DNA of 64,000 nucleotides from Pseudomonas sp. M47T1 (GTDB lineage: Bacteria > Pseudomonadota > Gammaproteobacteria > Pseudomonadales > Pseudomonadaceae), in assembly GCF_000263855.1 (NCBI RefSeq), contig NZ_AJWX01000008.1, forward strand, positions 119,336-183,335, given 5' to 3'. Below, piece after piece: positions 44,171-53,478 of the stretch. Numbering within the stretch: position 1 is the first letter of the stretch; each line of letters opens with the position of its first letter. A program made the position numbers and the translations under genes. Under the pieces are notes generated by a model, which saw only the letters and a list, made by a program, of their open reading frames with translations, ran no database searches and was not told where the DNA came from.

Positions 44171-45544
44171 ATGCCCCTCCAAGGATTCAGCGCGGCGGAA
44201 CGCCTGGAGCGCTTGCCCGTCAGCGGCTATCACCGCTTGATCTTCATCGTCATTGCCCTGGCGTTTCTGTTCGACTCCATGGACCTGGCAATGATGACCT
44301 TCCTGCTGGGCTCGATCAAAGCCGAGTTCGGCCTGAGCACTGCCCAGGCCGGGCTGCTGGCCAGTTCCAGCTTTTTCGGCATGGTGGTCGGTGCCTCGCT
44401 GTCGGGCATGCTGGCCGACCGTTTTGGCCGCAAGCCGGTATTCCAGTGGAGCATTGTGCTGTGGGGCGTGGCCAGTTACCTGTGCTCCACCGCCCAGCAG
44501 TTGGAAACCCTGACGCTGTTCCGGGTGTTGCTGGGCTTCGGCATGGGCATGGAGTTTCCCATTGCCCAGTCGATGCTGTCGGAGTTGATTCCGGCGCGTC
44601 AGCGTGGGCGCTACATTGCCTTGATGGACGGATTCTGGCCGCTGGGGTTTGTCGCGGCGGGGGTGCTGTCGTATTGGCTGTTGCCGGTGATTGGCTGGCG
44701 GGCGATTTTCCTGGTACTGGCCATTCCGGCGGTGTTCGTGCTGGCCGTGCGCTTTTTCATTCCCGAGTCGCCGCGCTGGCTGGAGCATTCGGGCCAGCAT
44801 GAGGTGGCGCACCGGGTGCTGTCGCACATCGAGGCCAAGGTACGTCGTTCACTGGGCGGCGCGCCGTTGCCGGAGCCTGTGCTCATGGCGCGCCAGGCGC
44901 CCGTGCCGGGTGGTTTTTTCGCGGCGTTCGCGGCACTGTGGTCGCCGGTGTATCGCCAGCGCACGTTGATGCTGTGGAGCCTGTGGTTCTTTGCGTTGCT
45001 GGGTTTCTATGGCCTCACGTCGTGGCTGGGGGCTCTGTTGCAGCAGTCGGGGTTCGCCGTCACGCAGTCGGTGTACTACACGGTGCTGATTTCCCTGGGT
45101 GGCATTCCCGGCTTCCTGATGGCCGCCTGGCTGGTGGAGCGCTGGGGGCGCAAGCCCACGTGCGTGCTGACGCTGCTGGGGGGCGGGGCCATGGCGTTTG
45201 TCTACGGCCAGAGTGCGGTGTTTGGCGGCAACCTGGGGCTGCTGATCGGCTCCGGGTTGTTGATGCAGTTCTTTCTGTTCGGCATGTGGGCGGTGCTGTA
45301 CACCTACACGCCAGAGCTGTACCCAACGTCGGCACGGGCAACCGGTTCGGGCTTTGCGTCAGCCATTGGCAGGGTGGGTTCGTTGCTGGGGCCGATGGTT
45401 ACCGGGCTGGTGTTCCCTCTGACGGGGCAGGGCGGGGTGTTTGCCCTGGGGGCCTTATGTTTCGTGCTGGCGGCGCTGGTGGTGTGGTGGTTCGGCATCG
45501 AGACACGGGGGCGTACCCTCGAAGAATTGACGCAAAACCTGTAA
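44171..45544 (+). CDS. MFS transporter (aromatic acid/niacin-type symporter family)
   Basis: This 457-aa transporter has twelve hydrophobic segments, MFS motif A GMLADRFGRKP, the internal GRYIALMDGFWPLGF segment and a C-terminal ETRGRTLEEL typical of the sugar/SV2-like and NiaP branches. It probably imports an organic acid or nicotinate-like compound, but the substrate is not certain. I chose the ATG at 44171 with GAGG upstream; the longer frame is rich in unlikely residues. Confidence 0.87.
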   Translation: MPLQGFSAAERLERLPVSGYHRLIFIVIALAFLFDSMDLAMMTFLLGSIKAEFGLSTAQAGLLASSSFFGMVVGASLSGMLADRFGRKPVFQWSIVLWGVASYLCSTAQQLETLTLFRVLLGFGMGMEFPIAQSMLSELIPARQRGRYIALMDGFWPLGFVAAGVLSYWLLPVIGWRAIFLVLAIPAVFVLAVRFFIPESPRWLEHSGQHEVAHRVLSHIEAKVRRSLGGAPLPEPVLMARQAPVPGGFFAAFAALWSPVYRQRTLMLWSLWFFALLGFYGLTSWLGALLQQSGFAVTQSVYYTVLISLGGIPGFLMAAWLVERWGRKPTCVLTLLGGGAMAFVYGQSAVFGGNLGLLIGSGLLMQFFLFGMWAVLYTYTPELYPTSARATGSGFASAIGRVGSLLGPMVTGLVFPLTGQGGVFALGALCFVLAALVVWWFGIETRGRTLEELTQNL

Positions 45545-45551
45545 CCGCCTC

Positions 45552-45671
45552 GTAGGAGCTGACGCAGGCTGCGAAGGCCCGCACCGCGGGCCTGCGATCG
45601 ACCTGACAACGCCGAAGGTCCTGCGAAACTTTTCGCAGCCTGGCGACGGATGGCCGCCCCGCAGCTCCTGC
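45552..45671. repeat. GTAG-type REP pair
   Basis: GTAGGAGCTGACGCAGGCTG (45552-45571) faces TTCGCAGCCTGGCGACGG and GCAGCTCCTGC (45632-45671). Between the arms is a perfect hairpin GGCCCGC-ACC-GCGGGCC (45576-45592). The element separates two convergent genes. Confidence 0.8.
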
Positions 45672-45695
45672 AGGGTGGCGGGCGCGGCCGTCAGA

Positions 45696-46682
<987 letters not shown>

Positions 46683-46689
46683 CTACAGA

Positions 46690-46715
46690 GGTTATCGCCC
46701 GTATGAGCGATAACC
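46690..46715. promoter_or_regulatory. Perfect inverted repeat upstream of the adenine deaminase gene
   Basis: GGTTATCGC (46690-46698) and GCGATAACC (46707-46715) form a 9-bp stem with an 8-base loop. It lies between the oxygenase stop and the deaminase start on the minus strand. No T-run follows, so it is an operator or leader hairpin candidate. Confidence 0.5.
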
Positions 46716-46727
46716 TGACCAGCCGGT

Positions 46728-47696
46728 TCAGATCGCCTCGGCCTGCTCGCGTCGATAGGCGTAGGTATCGGCGAATCGCGACAGCAGAAATTCTGCACAG
46801 GTGGTGAGCGGGTATTTGGCCGGATGGCCAATGTCCTGGCAGCCTGGCAGGCATTCGATGCGGGTGTCGGGGTGGGGTTCTGCAAAGAACGGCATGGAGT
46901 AGCGGTCGATGCCCAGCGGGCTGATCACCCGGTGCGGCGTGGACACGTACTGGTCGTTGCTCCAGCGCGCCATCATGTCACCGAGGTTGACCACGAAGGT
47001 GCCGTCCAGGGGCGGCGCGTCTATCCACTGGCCATCCACGTTACGCACCTGCAGGCCGCCAGCACTGTCCTGGTACAGCAAGGTGATGCAGCCGTAATCG
47101 GTGTGGGCTCCGGCACCCTGCTGGTCGGGCGAGCTGGCGGTCTGGCGCGGCGGGTAGTGAATCATGCGCAGCACGCTGACCGGCTGCTCGAAGCGTTGGT
47201 CGAAGAAGTCTTCTTCAATGTCCAGCGCCAGGGCGATGGCGCGCAGCAGCGTCTGGGCCAGGGCCTGCATGTCCTGATAGTGGGTTTCCATCAGTGTTTG
47301 CCAGCCCGGCAACTGCGGGTGGCGATTGGGGCCGCGCAAGGGCTTTTCGGCCAGCACGTCTGGATGGTCGCCTGGCAGGTGCAGGCCCATGTCGAAGGTT
47401 TCCTTCAGGTCACTGGGCAGGCTGGGGTCCAGTTGCTCGGTGGCGATGGCGCCATAGCCGCGGTGATGGCGGGTTTGGGTAATGTCGATACTCAGCTTGT
47501 CGGCCAGCGGCTGGGCGAAGAAGGTTTTTGCCGCCTCCTGCAGCTCGGCTATTCGCCCGGCGCTGATCGGGTGGCCGGTGATGTAGAAGAAACCCCAGTG
47601 CCGGCAGGCATGGTCGATGGCCTTGGCCACGGCCAGCAAGCCCTGGCGGTCGCTGTCATACAGCGGGGCAATGTCGATGATCGGAAGTGATTCCAT
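46728..47696 (-). CDS. Isopenicillin-N-synthase-like Fe(II)/2-oxoglutarate-dependent dioxygenase
   Basis: This 322-aa non-haem iron oxygenase has the N-terminal DIOX region (LPIIDIAPLYDSDRQGLL) and a C-terminal double-stranded beta helix with HTDYGCITLLYQD (first His and Asp of the facial triad), a later STPHRVISP (second His) and Arg for 2-oxoglutarate. The substrate is unknown. AGGA precedes the ATG. Its position between two nucleobase-related genes makes a purine-like substrate worth testing; that is inference. Confidence 0.9.
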   Translation of the reverse strand: MESLPIIDIAPLYDSDRQGLLAVAKAIDHACRHWGFFYITGHPISAGRIAELQEAAKTFFAQPLADKLSIDITQTRHHRGYGAIATEQLDPSLPSDLKETFDMGLHLPGDHPDVLAEKPLRGPNRHPQLPGWQTLMETHYQDMQALAQTLLRAIALALDIEEDFFDQRFEQPVSVLRMIHYPPRQTASSPDQQGAGAHTDYGCITLLYQDSAGGLQVRNVDGQWIDAPPLDGTFVVNLGDMMARWSNDQYVSTPHRVISPLGIDRYSMPFFAEPHPDTRIECLPGCQDIGHPAKYPLTTCAEFLLSRFADTYAYRREQAEAI

Positions 47697-47742
47697 CAGC
47701 TATATCCTGTGGGGCCGGCCCGGAAGACGGCCCGTCTCATTG

Positions 47743-48825
47743 TTATTGAGGCAGCTTGGCGGTGATGCCTTCGACGTAGTAGTTCATGCCGGCCAGGTCG
47801 GCGAGGGTGGCGGAACTGCCAGCCGGAATTTTCACCTCGCCGGCCTGGTCCTTGATCGGGCCGGTGAAGGGCTGGAATTCGCCGCTCTTGATGCTGGCGA
47901 TCAGTTGCTCGGCCTGGGCCTTGATGTCAGCCGGCACGATGTCGCTGATCGGCAGTTCGACGGTGCCGTCTTTCAGGCCGCCCCAGTAGTCTTCAGACTT
48001 CCAGGTGTGGTCGATGACGTTCTGAGTGGTCTGGGTGTAGTACGGCGTCCAGTTGTTGACGATGGAGGTCAGCACGGCCTTGGGCCCGAAGTGGGCCATG
48101 TCCGAGGCGTAACCCACGGCGTACACGCCACGGCGTTCAGCGGTCTGGATGGGGGCCGGGCTGTCGGTGTGCTGGAAGATCACGTCGGCGCCCTGGTCGA
48201 TCAGGGCGTTGGCGGCGTCAGCCTCTTTGCCCGGGTCGAACCAGGAGTTGACCCACACCACTTTCATTTCGGTGCCCGGGTTGTACTTGTTCAGGGCCAG
48301 TTGGATGGCGTTGATGTCGCGGATCACTTCCGGAATCGGGAACGAGGCCACGTAGCCGACCTTCTTGGTCTTGGTCATCTTGGCCGCCAGGAAGCCACCC
48401 ACGTAGCGGCCCTCATAGGTACGCGCCAGGTAGGTGCCCAGGTTCTTGCCCTGCTTGTAGCCGGTGGCGTGCTCGAAAATAACCTTGGGGAACTGCTGGG
48501 CGACCTTGGCAGTAGGGTTCATGTAGCCGAACGAGGTGCTGAAGATCAGGTCGTACTTGTCCTTGGCCATGTTGCGGATCACCCGCTCGGCGTCCGCACC
48601 TTCAGGCACGTTCTCGACGTAGCTGGTGCTGATCTTGTCGCCCATCTTTTCCATCAGTTGTTTGCGGGCCAGCTCGTGCTGGTAGGTCCAGCCGTGGTCG
48701 CCGATGGGGCCTACGTAGACAAAACCGATTTTCAGCGGGTCGGCGGCGCTGACCGCAAGGCTGGTGGCCAGGCCGATAGCCGCAGCGATAGTCCCTAACA
48801 GCGTCTTCAACGGGCGTTTTTGCAT
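47743..48825 (-). CDS. BMP-family ABC-transporter substrate-binding protein
   Basis: This 360-aa periplasmic protein has a signal peptide ending in VSAADP near residue 30 and the BMP/PnrA fold signatures KIGFVYVGPIGDHGW, FSTSFGYM, ARTYEGRYVGG and the late MNYYVEGI. BMP proteins bind nucleosides or nucleobases for ABC importers. The matching permeases and ATPase are encoded 4-8 kb to the right. I prefer the ATG at 48825; an ATG at 48843 would add six residues. Confidence 0.9.
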   Translation of the reverse strand: MQKRPLKTLLGTIAAAIGLATSLAVSAADPLKIGFVYVGPIGDHGWTYQHELARKQLMEKMGDKISTSYVENVPEGADAERVIRNMAKDKYDLIFSTSFGYMNPTAKVAQQFPKVIFEHATGYKQGKNLGTYLARTYEGRYVGGFLAAKMTKTKKVGYVASFPIPEVIRDINAIQLALNKYNPGTEMKVVWVNSWFDPGKEADAANALIDQGADVIFQHTDSPAPIQTAERRGVYAVGYASDMAHFGPKAVLTSIVNNWTPYYTQTTQNVIDHTWKSEDYWGGLKDGTVELPISDIVPADIKAQAEQLIASIKSGEFQPFTGPIKDQAGEVKIPAGSSATLADLAGMNYYVEGITAKLPQ

Positions 48826-48920
48826 GAGTGTTCGAAGCTCCATGTTGTTGTGTGTGCAGCAGGCCAATGCAAAAAATTGACCAACAGGACAACAAACAGA
48901 AACGGCACGCCTGGATTTCT

Positions 48921-49012
48921 GTAGCCGCTGCCGCCAGGCTGCGCTGGCCCTATACTTCACTGGAGAACGCGCGCGTACCAGTGGGCCAGCGCAGCCTGAC
49001 GGCAGCGGCTAC
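48921..49012. repeat. GTAG-type REP pair with long arms
   Basis: GTAGCCGCTGCCGCCAGGCT (48921-48940, continuing to 48950) and the inverted arm GGGCCAGCGCAGCCTGACGG (48983-49002, continuing to CTAC at 49012) form an almost perfect 30-bp inverted repeat. The loop contains TATACTTCACTGG. It fills most of the 288-bp gap between the divergent binding-protein and antiporter genes. Confidence 0.85.
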
Positions 49013-49113
49013 GGTGGTGCGCGGCCTGCGGGAATTGCTTTGTGCTGGTGCGTGGGAAACCATCTGCCACCGGCTACAGTCACTAGCTCAACGACCGTTC
49101 GCTGGGCACCTTG

Positions 49114-50202
49114 ATGCTGACTTTATTCAAGCAAGAGAAATACCTGCTGCTGGCGTTGATCGTCACCTGCGTGGCCTTCCCGCTGGAGCCTTGGCTAATG
49201 GGGCATGGTCATGGCATTGCCTTGCTGGCCGGCGTGGTGCTGGTAGGGGCTATCGTCTGCGCGTCGGTGCAGGTGGCCCAGCACGCGGAGCTGCTGGCGG
49301 AGAAAGTGGGCGACCCCTACGGCACCATGATCCTGACCCTGTCAGCGGTGCTGGTGGAGGTGGTGATACTGGCCATCATGATGAGCAACGAGGCATCGCC
49401 GACGCTGGTGCGTGACACCATCTATTCGGCGGTGATGCTCGACATCAACGGCATCCTTGGCCTGTGCGCGCTGATGGGCGGCATCAAGCACGGCGAGCAG
49501 GTGTACAACGATGACTCCGCGCGCTCCTATGGGGTGATGATCATGACGGCCATGGGTATTTCCATGGTGGTGCCCGAGTTCATTCCCCAGGCAGACTGGA
49601 AGCTGTATTCGGCGTTCACCATTGGCGCCACAGTGATTCTGTACACGGTGTTCCTGCGCATGCAGGTGGGGCCGCACAGTTATTTCTTCAGTTACAGTTA
49701 CCCGAAGAAAAAACGTCGCCAGGCTGGGGGTGTGCAGCCCACGCCGATCAACCTGCCGCTGTCGATCGGCACGCTGGTATTCGGGGTGCTCGTGATTGGT
49801 GCGTTGGCCGAGGTGATGTCCAAGACCCTGGACTACGGCCTGGAGGGCAGCGGTGCGCCGCCCGTGCTGATGGCGATAATCGTTGCGGCCATTTCGGCGG
49901 CCCCGGAAATTCTCACGGCGCTGCGGGCAGCGTTGGCCAACCGCATGCAGTCCACGGTGAATGTGGCGCTGGGGGCTTCGTTGTCGACGGTGATTCTGAC
50001 CGTGCCGGTGATGGAGGCCATGGCCCTGTACACCGGCCAGCCGTTCCAGATGGCGATGACGCCGGTGCAGACAGTGATGATCGCCATCACTCTGATTGTC
50101 AGCGCCATCAACCTCAACGACGGCGAGACCAACGCCATCGAAGGCATGACCCACTTCGTGCTGTTCGCCACCTTCATCATGCTGGCCTTTCTGGGGCTTT
50201 GA
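49114..50202 (+). CDS. Ca2+/H+ antiporter family protein (ChaA/y4hA-like)
   Basis: This 362-aa cation/Ca exchanger family protein has about ten hydrophobic segments in two repeats. The alpha-1 repeat contains GDPYGTMILTLSAVLVEVVI with an essential Glu, and the alpha-2 repeat AAISAAPEILTALRAA with a second acidic residue. It should exchange Ca2+ or Na+ for H+. I chose the ATG at 49114 over the preceding TTG. A REP pair follows the stop. Confidence 0.9.
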   Translation: MLTLFKQEKYLLLALIVTCVAFPLEPWLMGHGHGIALLAGVVLVGAIVCASVQVAQHAELLAEKVGDPYGTMILTLSAVLVEVVILAIMMSNEASPTLVRDTIYSAVMLDINGILGLCALMGGIKHGEQVYNDDSARSYGVMIMTAMGISMVVPEFIPQADWKLYSAFTIGATVILYTVFLRMQVGPHSYFFSYSYPKKKRRQAGGVQPTPINLPLSIGTLVFGVLVIGALAEVMSKTLDYGLEGSGAPPVLMAIIVAAISAAPEILTALRAALANRMQSTVNVALGASLSTVILTVPVMEAMALYTGQPFQMAMTPVQTVMIAITLIVSAINLNDGETNAIEGMTHFVLFATFIMLAFLGL

Positions 50203-50207
50203 CACGA

Positions 50208-50275
50208 CTGTGGGAGCTGGCGTGCCAGCGAGCTTTTGCGGCCTCTGAAGCTCGCTGGCAAGCCAGCTCCCACAG
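50208..50275. repeat. REP inverted pair (GTGGGAG, CTCGCTGGC type)
   Basis: CTGTGGGAGCTGGCGTGCCA (50208-50227) faces TGGCAAGCCAGCTCCCACAG (50256-50275), with GCGAGCTT/AAGCTCGC inner arms. It is a near copy of the element at 22330-22399 and sits between convergent genes. Confidence 0.88.
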
Positions 50276-50277
50276 GG

Positions 50278-51636
50278 TCAAATGGCGTTGATCAGGGCAT
50301 GCGCCGCTTGGCGGTGATCGGCAATCAGGCCCTGCACATCCAGCCCTTCCACCTGCCCATCAACCACGCGCCATTCGCCGCCAACCATCACCCGATCCGC
50401 GCGATCGGCGCCGCACAGCAACAATGCGCTCAACGGGTCATGGCTGCCCGAAAAGCGCAGTTCATCCAGCTTGAACAGGGCCAGGTCGGCCTGCTTGCCC
50501 ACTGCCAGCTCGCCAATGTCATCGCGCCCCAGCAGTTGCGCCGAACCGCGGGTGGCCCAGCCCAGCACGCGCTCGGGGGTGATGGCCTGGGCACCGTAGC
50601 GCAGGCGTTGCAGGTACAGCGCCTGGCGCGCTTCGAGGATCATGTTCGACGCGTCGTTGGAGGCCGAGCCGTCCACGCCCAGGCCGATGGGCGCGCCGGC
50701 GGCCAGCAGGTCCATGGTGGGGCAGATGCCCGACGCCAGGCGCATGTTCGACACCGGGCAATGGCAAATGCCGGTACCTGCGGCGCCCAGGCGGGCGATC
50801 TCATCGGGGTTGAAGTGGATGCCATGGGCCAGCCAGGTACGCGGGCCCAGCCAGCCGACGCTGTCCAGGTAGTCCACGGTGCGCAGGCCGAAGCGTTGCA
50901 GGCAGAAGTCTTCCTCGTCCAGGGTTTCGGCCAGGTGGGTGTGCAAGCGTACGTCCAGCGTTTCAGCCATGTCGGCACTGGCGCGCATGATCTCGGGGGT
51001 GACCGAGAACGGCGAGCAGGGCGCCAGGGCGATCTGGATTCGCGCGCCGGCGCCGCGCTGATGGTAGCGCTGAATCAGGCGCTGGCTGTCGGCCAGGATT
51101 ACCTCGCCCTGCTGCACGGTCTGTTGCGGCGGCAGGCCGCCATCGGCTTCGCCCAGGCTCATGGAACCGCGGGTAAGCATGGCGCGCATGCCCAGTTCAT
51201 TCACCACCCCCACCTGCACGTCGATGGCCTGTTCCAGGCCGTCGGGGAACAGGTAGTGATGGTCGGCGGCGGTGGTGCAACCGGACAACAACAATTCGGC
51301 CAGCGCGACTTTGGTGGCCAGCGCCAGTTTTTCCGGGGTGAGCCGCGCCCATACCGGGTACAGGGTTTTCAGCCAAGGGAACAGCGGCTCGTTGACCACC
51401 GGCGCCCAGGCGCGGGTCAGGGTCTGGTAGAAGTGATGATGGGTGTTGATCAGGCCCGGCAGCACCACGTGCTCGCGAGCATCGAATACCTGCTGGCAGG
51501 GTTGCGAGGGGCTTTGGCCTTGCGCCAGTACTTGTGTGATGACGCCGTCTTGCACCACCACACCGCCGCGACCGTCCAGGTCGTTGCCGGTAAACAGGGC
51601 GAGAGGGTTTTTGATCCATATACGGGGTGCGGGCAT
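50278..51636 (-). CDS. 8-oxoguanine deaminase (amidohydrolase family)
   Basis: This 452-aa metal-dependent amidohydrolase has INTHHHFYQTLTRAWAP near residue 64, HTHLAET, AHGIHF and GLGVDGSASNDASNM with the catalytic Asp. It matches P. aeruginosa PA0142, an enzyme shown to deaminate 8-oxoguanine to urate. The alternatives, guanine deaminase or hydroxyatrazine hydrolase-like enzymes, share the scaffold. AGAGGAG precedes the ATG. The neighbouring ABC importer and xanthine/urate-type permease fit a purine role. Confidence 0.9.
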   Translation of the reverse strand: MPAPRIWIKNPLALFTGNDLDGRGGVVVQDGVITQVLAQGQSPSQPCQQVFDAREHVVLPGLINTHHHFYQTLTRAWAPVVNEPLFPWLKTLYPVWARLTPEKLALATKVALAELLLSGCTTAADHHYLFPDGLEQAIDVQVGVVNELGMRAMLTRGSMSLGEADGGLPPQQTVQQGEVILADSQRLIQRYHQRGAGARIQIALAPCSPFSVTPEIMRASADMAETLDVRLHTHLAETLDEEDFCLQRFGLRTVDYLDSVGWLGPRTWLAHGIHFNPDEIARLGAAGTGICHCPVSNMRLASGICPTMDLLAAGAPIGLGVDGSASNDASNMILEARQALYLQRLRYGAQAITPERVLGWATRGSAQLLGRDDIGELAVGKQADLALFKLDELRFSGSHDPLSALLLCGADRADRVMVGGEWRVVDGQVEGLDVQGLIADHRQAAHALINAI

Positions 51637-51750
51637 GAGCCGGCTCCTCTGACAGTTGCGTTCAGGTTAGCCAGCTCAGTGATTGCCCTGTCTGCTGATC
51701 CAGGGGCGCGCCGTTCATGCAGAGCCGGGGCGCGGGCAGATATTAGCGTA

Positions 51751-52431
51751 TTACCAGGGAATCGTCTCGCCCCGGTAATTGACGAAATGATGGCCGCCCT
51801 TGCCCGCGTGAGCATTGACCTGATCGATCAGGCCGCGGGTGCTGGTTTCCACGTCCAGGTCGGCGCCTTCGCCGCCCATGTCGGTCTTCACCCAGCCCGG
51901 GTGCAGGCTCAGCACCGTCAGCGAGGTGTCGCCCAGGGTGCCGAGGAAGGTGTTGGTCATGGAATTCAACGCGGCCTTGCTGGCCTTGTACAGCGCCAAC
52001 TCCGGCGCATCGGGCATGGTCACGCTGCCCAGCACCGAGCTCATGAAGGCGATGACGCCACCCTGGCTGCTCACCTGGCCGCTGAAGTGGCGTGCCAGGC
52101 GGATCGGCGCCACGGCGTTGGTGTAGAACAGTGCGCCGATGTCTTCCGGGCTGACCTTGTCGACGCTCTGGTCGTTGGGGCCCTTGACCCCGGCGTTGAC
52201 GAACAGCAGGTCATAGACCTGGCCCTTCAGTGCATCGCCCAGCGCGGCGAGTTGGCCGGCGTCGTCCATGTCGAGTTTTTCGATGCGCACGCCGGGCACG
52301 GCATGCAGGGCATCAGCAGTGTTGAGGTTGCGCACCGTGGCGGTGATGTTCCAGCCGTCTTCGCGCAGGCGCTGCACCAGGCCCAGGCCCAGGCCACGGG
52401 AAGCGCCGATGATCAAGGCGTTCTTGCTCAT
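51751..52431 (-). CDS. Short-chain dehydrogenase/reductase (C-factor-like)
   Basis: This 226-aa SDR has an N-terminal NALIIGASRGLGLGLVQRL nucleotide loop, LFVNAGVKGP, SSVLGSV and the catalytic YKASKAAL. It belongs to the small CsgA/C-factor-like group, whose substrates are mostly unknown. It has only a weak ribosome site before the ATG. It lies between the deaminase and the permease genes on the same strand but is separated from both by more than 100 bp. Confidence 0.87.
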   Translation of the reverse strand: MSKNALIIGASRGLGLGLVQRLREDGWNITATVRNLNTADALHAVPGVRIEKLDMDDAGQLAALGDALKGQVYDLLFVNAGVKGPNDQSVDKVSPEDIGALFYTNAVAPIRLARHFSGQVSSQGGVIAFMSSVLGSVTMPDAPELALYKASKAALNSMTNTFLGTLGDTSLTVLSLHPGWVKTDMGGEGADLDVETSTRGLIDQVNAHAGKGGHHFVNYRGETIPW

Positions 52432-52483
52432 GATGAGAGTCCATTGTCAGGCAAAGAGCACCAGCATACCCCCGATCGTGCTT

Positions 52484-52535
52484 TGTGGGATCGAGAGCCG
52501 GCCATCCGCTCCCACGGAAGACAGGTGATCCCACA
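52484..52535. repeat. Degenerate REP-like inverted repeat
   Basis: TGTGGGATC (52484-52492) and GATCCCACA (52527-52535) are perfect 9-bp arms around a segment with CCGCTCCCACGG. It lies between the permease end and the SDR start and is a diverged member of the GTGGGAG family. Confidence 0.65.
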
Positions 52536-52551
52536 GGCCCGGATGTCACAA

Positions 52552-53478
52552 TCAATGCCCGGGCTGCCAAGGCTGTCCCAGCGACACCGGCGCATACAGC
52601 CGCGTGCGCAGCGCATCACGCGACAACATCACCAGCACCACAATGGTCGCTACATACGGCAACATCGCCAGCAAACTCGACGGGATCGACAACCCAACCC
52701 CCTGCGCCACCAGGTGCAGGATGCTGGCCAGGCCGAACAGGTAAGCCCCCAGCAGTACTCGCCACACCCGCCAGCTGGCGAATACCACCAGGGCCAGGGC
52801 GATCCAGCCACGGCCGGCGCTCATGTTTTCTGCCCACATGGGCGTGTAGGCCAGCGACAGGTAAGCGCCCGCCAGCCCGGCCATGGCGCCGCCGAACAGC
52901 ACCGCCAGGGTACGCACCCGCAATACGGGCAGGCCCATGGCGCTGGCCGCGTCGGGGTTTTCGCCCACCGCCTGGACGATCAGGCCCACGCGGCTCTTGA
53001 GCACCACCCAAGCCACCAGGGCGAACAGGGCAAACGACAGGTACACCAGCAGATCCTGGGCAAACAGCATGCGCCCGATCAGCGGGATACTGCTCAACAG
53101 AGGAATGGCCACCGGCTCGAATCCAGTCAACGGCTTGCCCACCCAGGCCGCGCCGACGAAGCTGGAAAGGCCCACGCCGAAGATGGTCAGCGCCAGGCCG
53201 GTAGCGACCTGGTTGGCGTTGAACACCAATGCTACCAGGGCAAACAGCGACGACAGCAGCATGCCCGCCGCCATGGCCAGCAGCACGCCCAGCCACAGGT
53301 TGCCGCTGTTGAACGCGACGATGAAACCCACCACCGCGCCGAACAGCATCATGCCTTCCTGGCCCAGGTTGAGTACGCCACTCTTTTCACAGATGAGTTC
53401 GCCCAGCGCTACCAGCAGCAATGGCGTGCCGCATCGCACCATGGCATAGAGAATGTTGCTCAGCAGATCGATATCCAT
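52552..53478 (-). CDS. Nucleoside-type ABC importer permease 2
   Basis: This 308-aa inner-membrane permease of the BPD_transp_2 family has about eight to ten hydrophobic segments. It contains GELICEKSGVLNLGQEGMMLFGA, the typical nucleoside/BMP-type coupling motif region (cited in part as KSGVLNLGQEGMM), and ends LGQPWQPGH. It pairs with the next permease. The ATG at 53478 overlaps the stop of that gene by one base (TGATG), with AGGAG upstream. Confidence 0.92.
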   Translation of the reverse strand: MDIDLLSNILYAMVRCGTPLLLVALGELICEKSGVLNLGQEGMMLFGAVVGFIVAFNSGNLWLGVLLAMAAGMLLSSLFALVALVFNANQVATGLALTIFGVGLSSFVGAAWVGKPLTGFEPVAIPLLSSIPLIGRMLFAQDLLVYLSFALFALVAWVVLKSRVGLIVQAVGENPDAASAMGLPVLRVRTLAVLFGGAMAGLAGAYLSLAYTPMWAENMSAGRGWIALALVVFASWRVWRVLLGAYLFGLASILHLVAQGVGLSIPSSLLAMLPYVATIVVLVMLSRDALRTRLYAPVSLGQPWQPGH

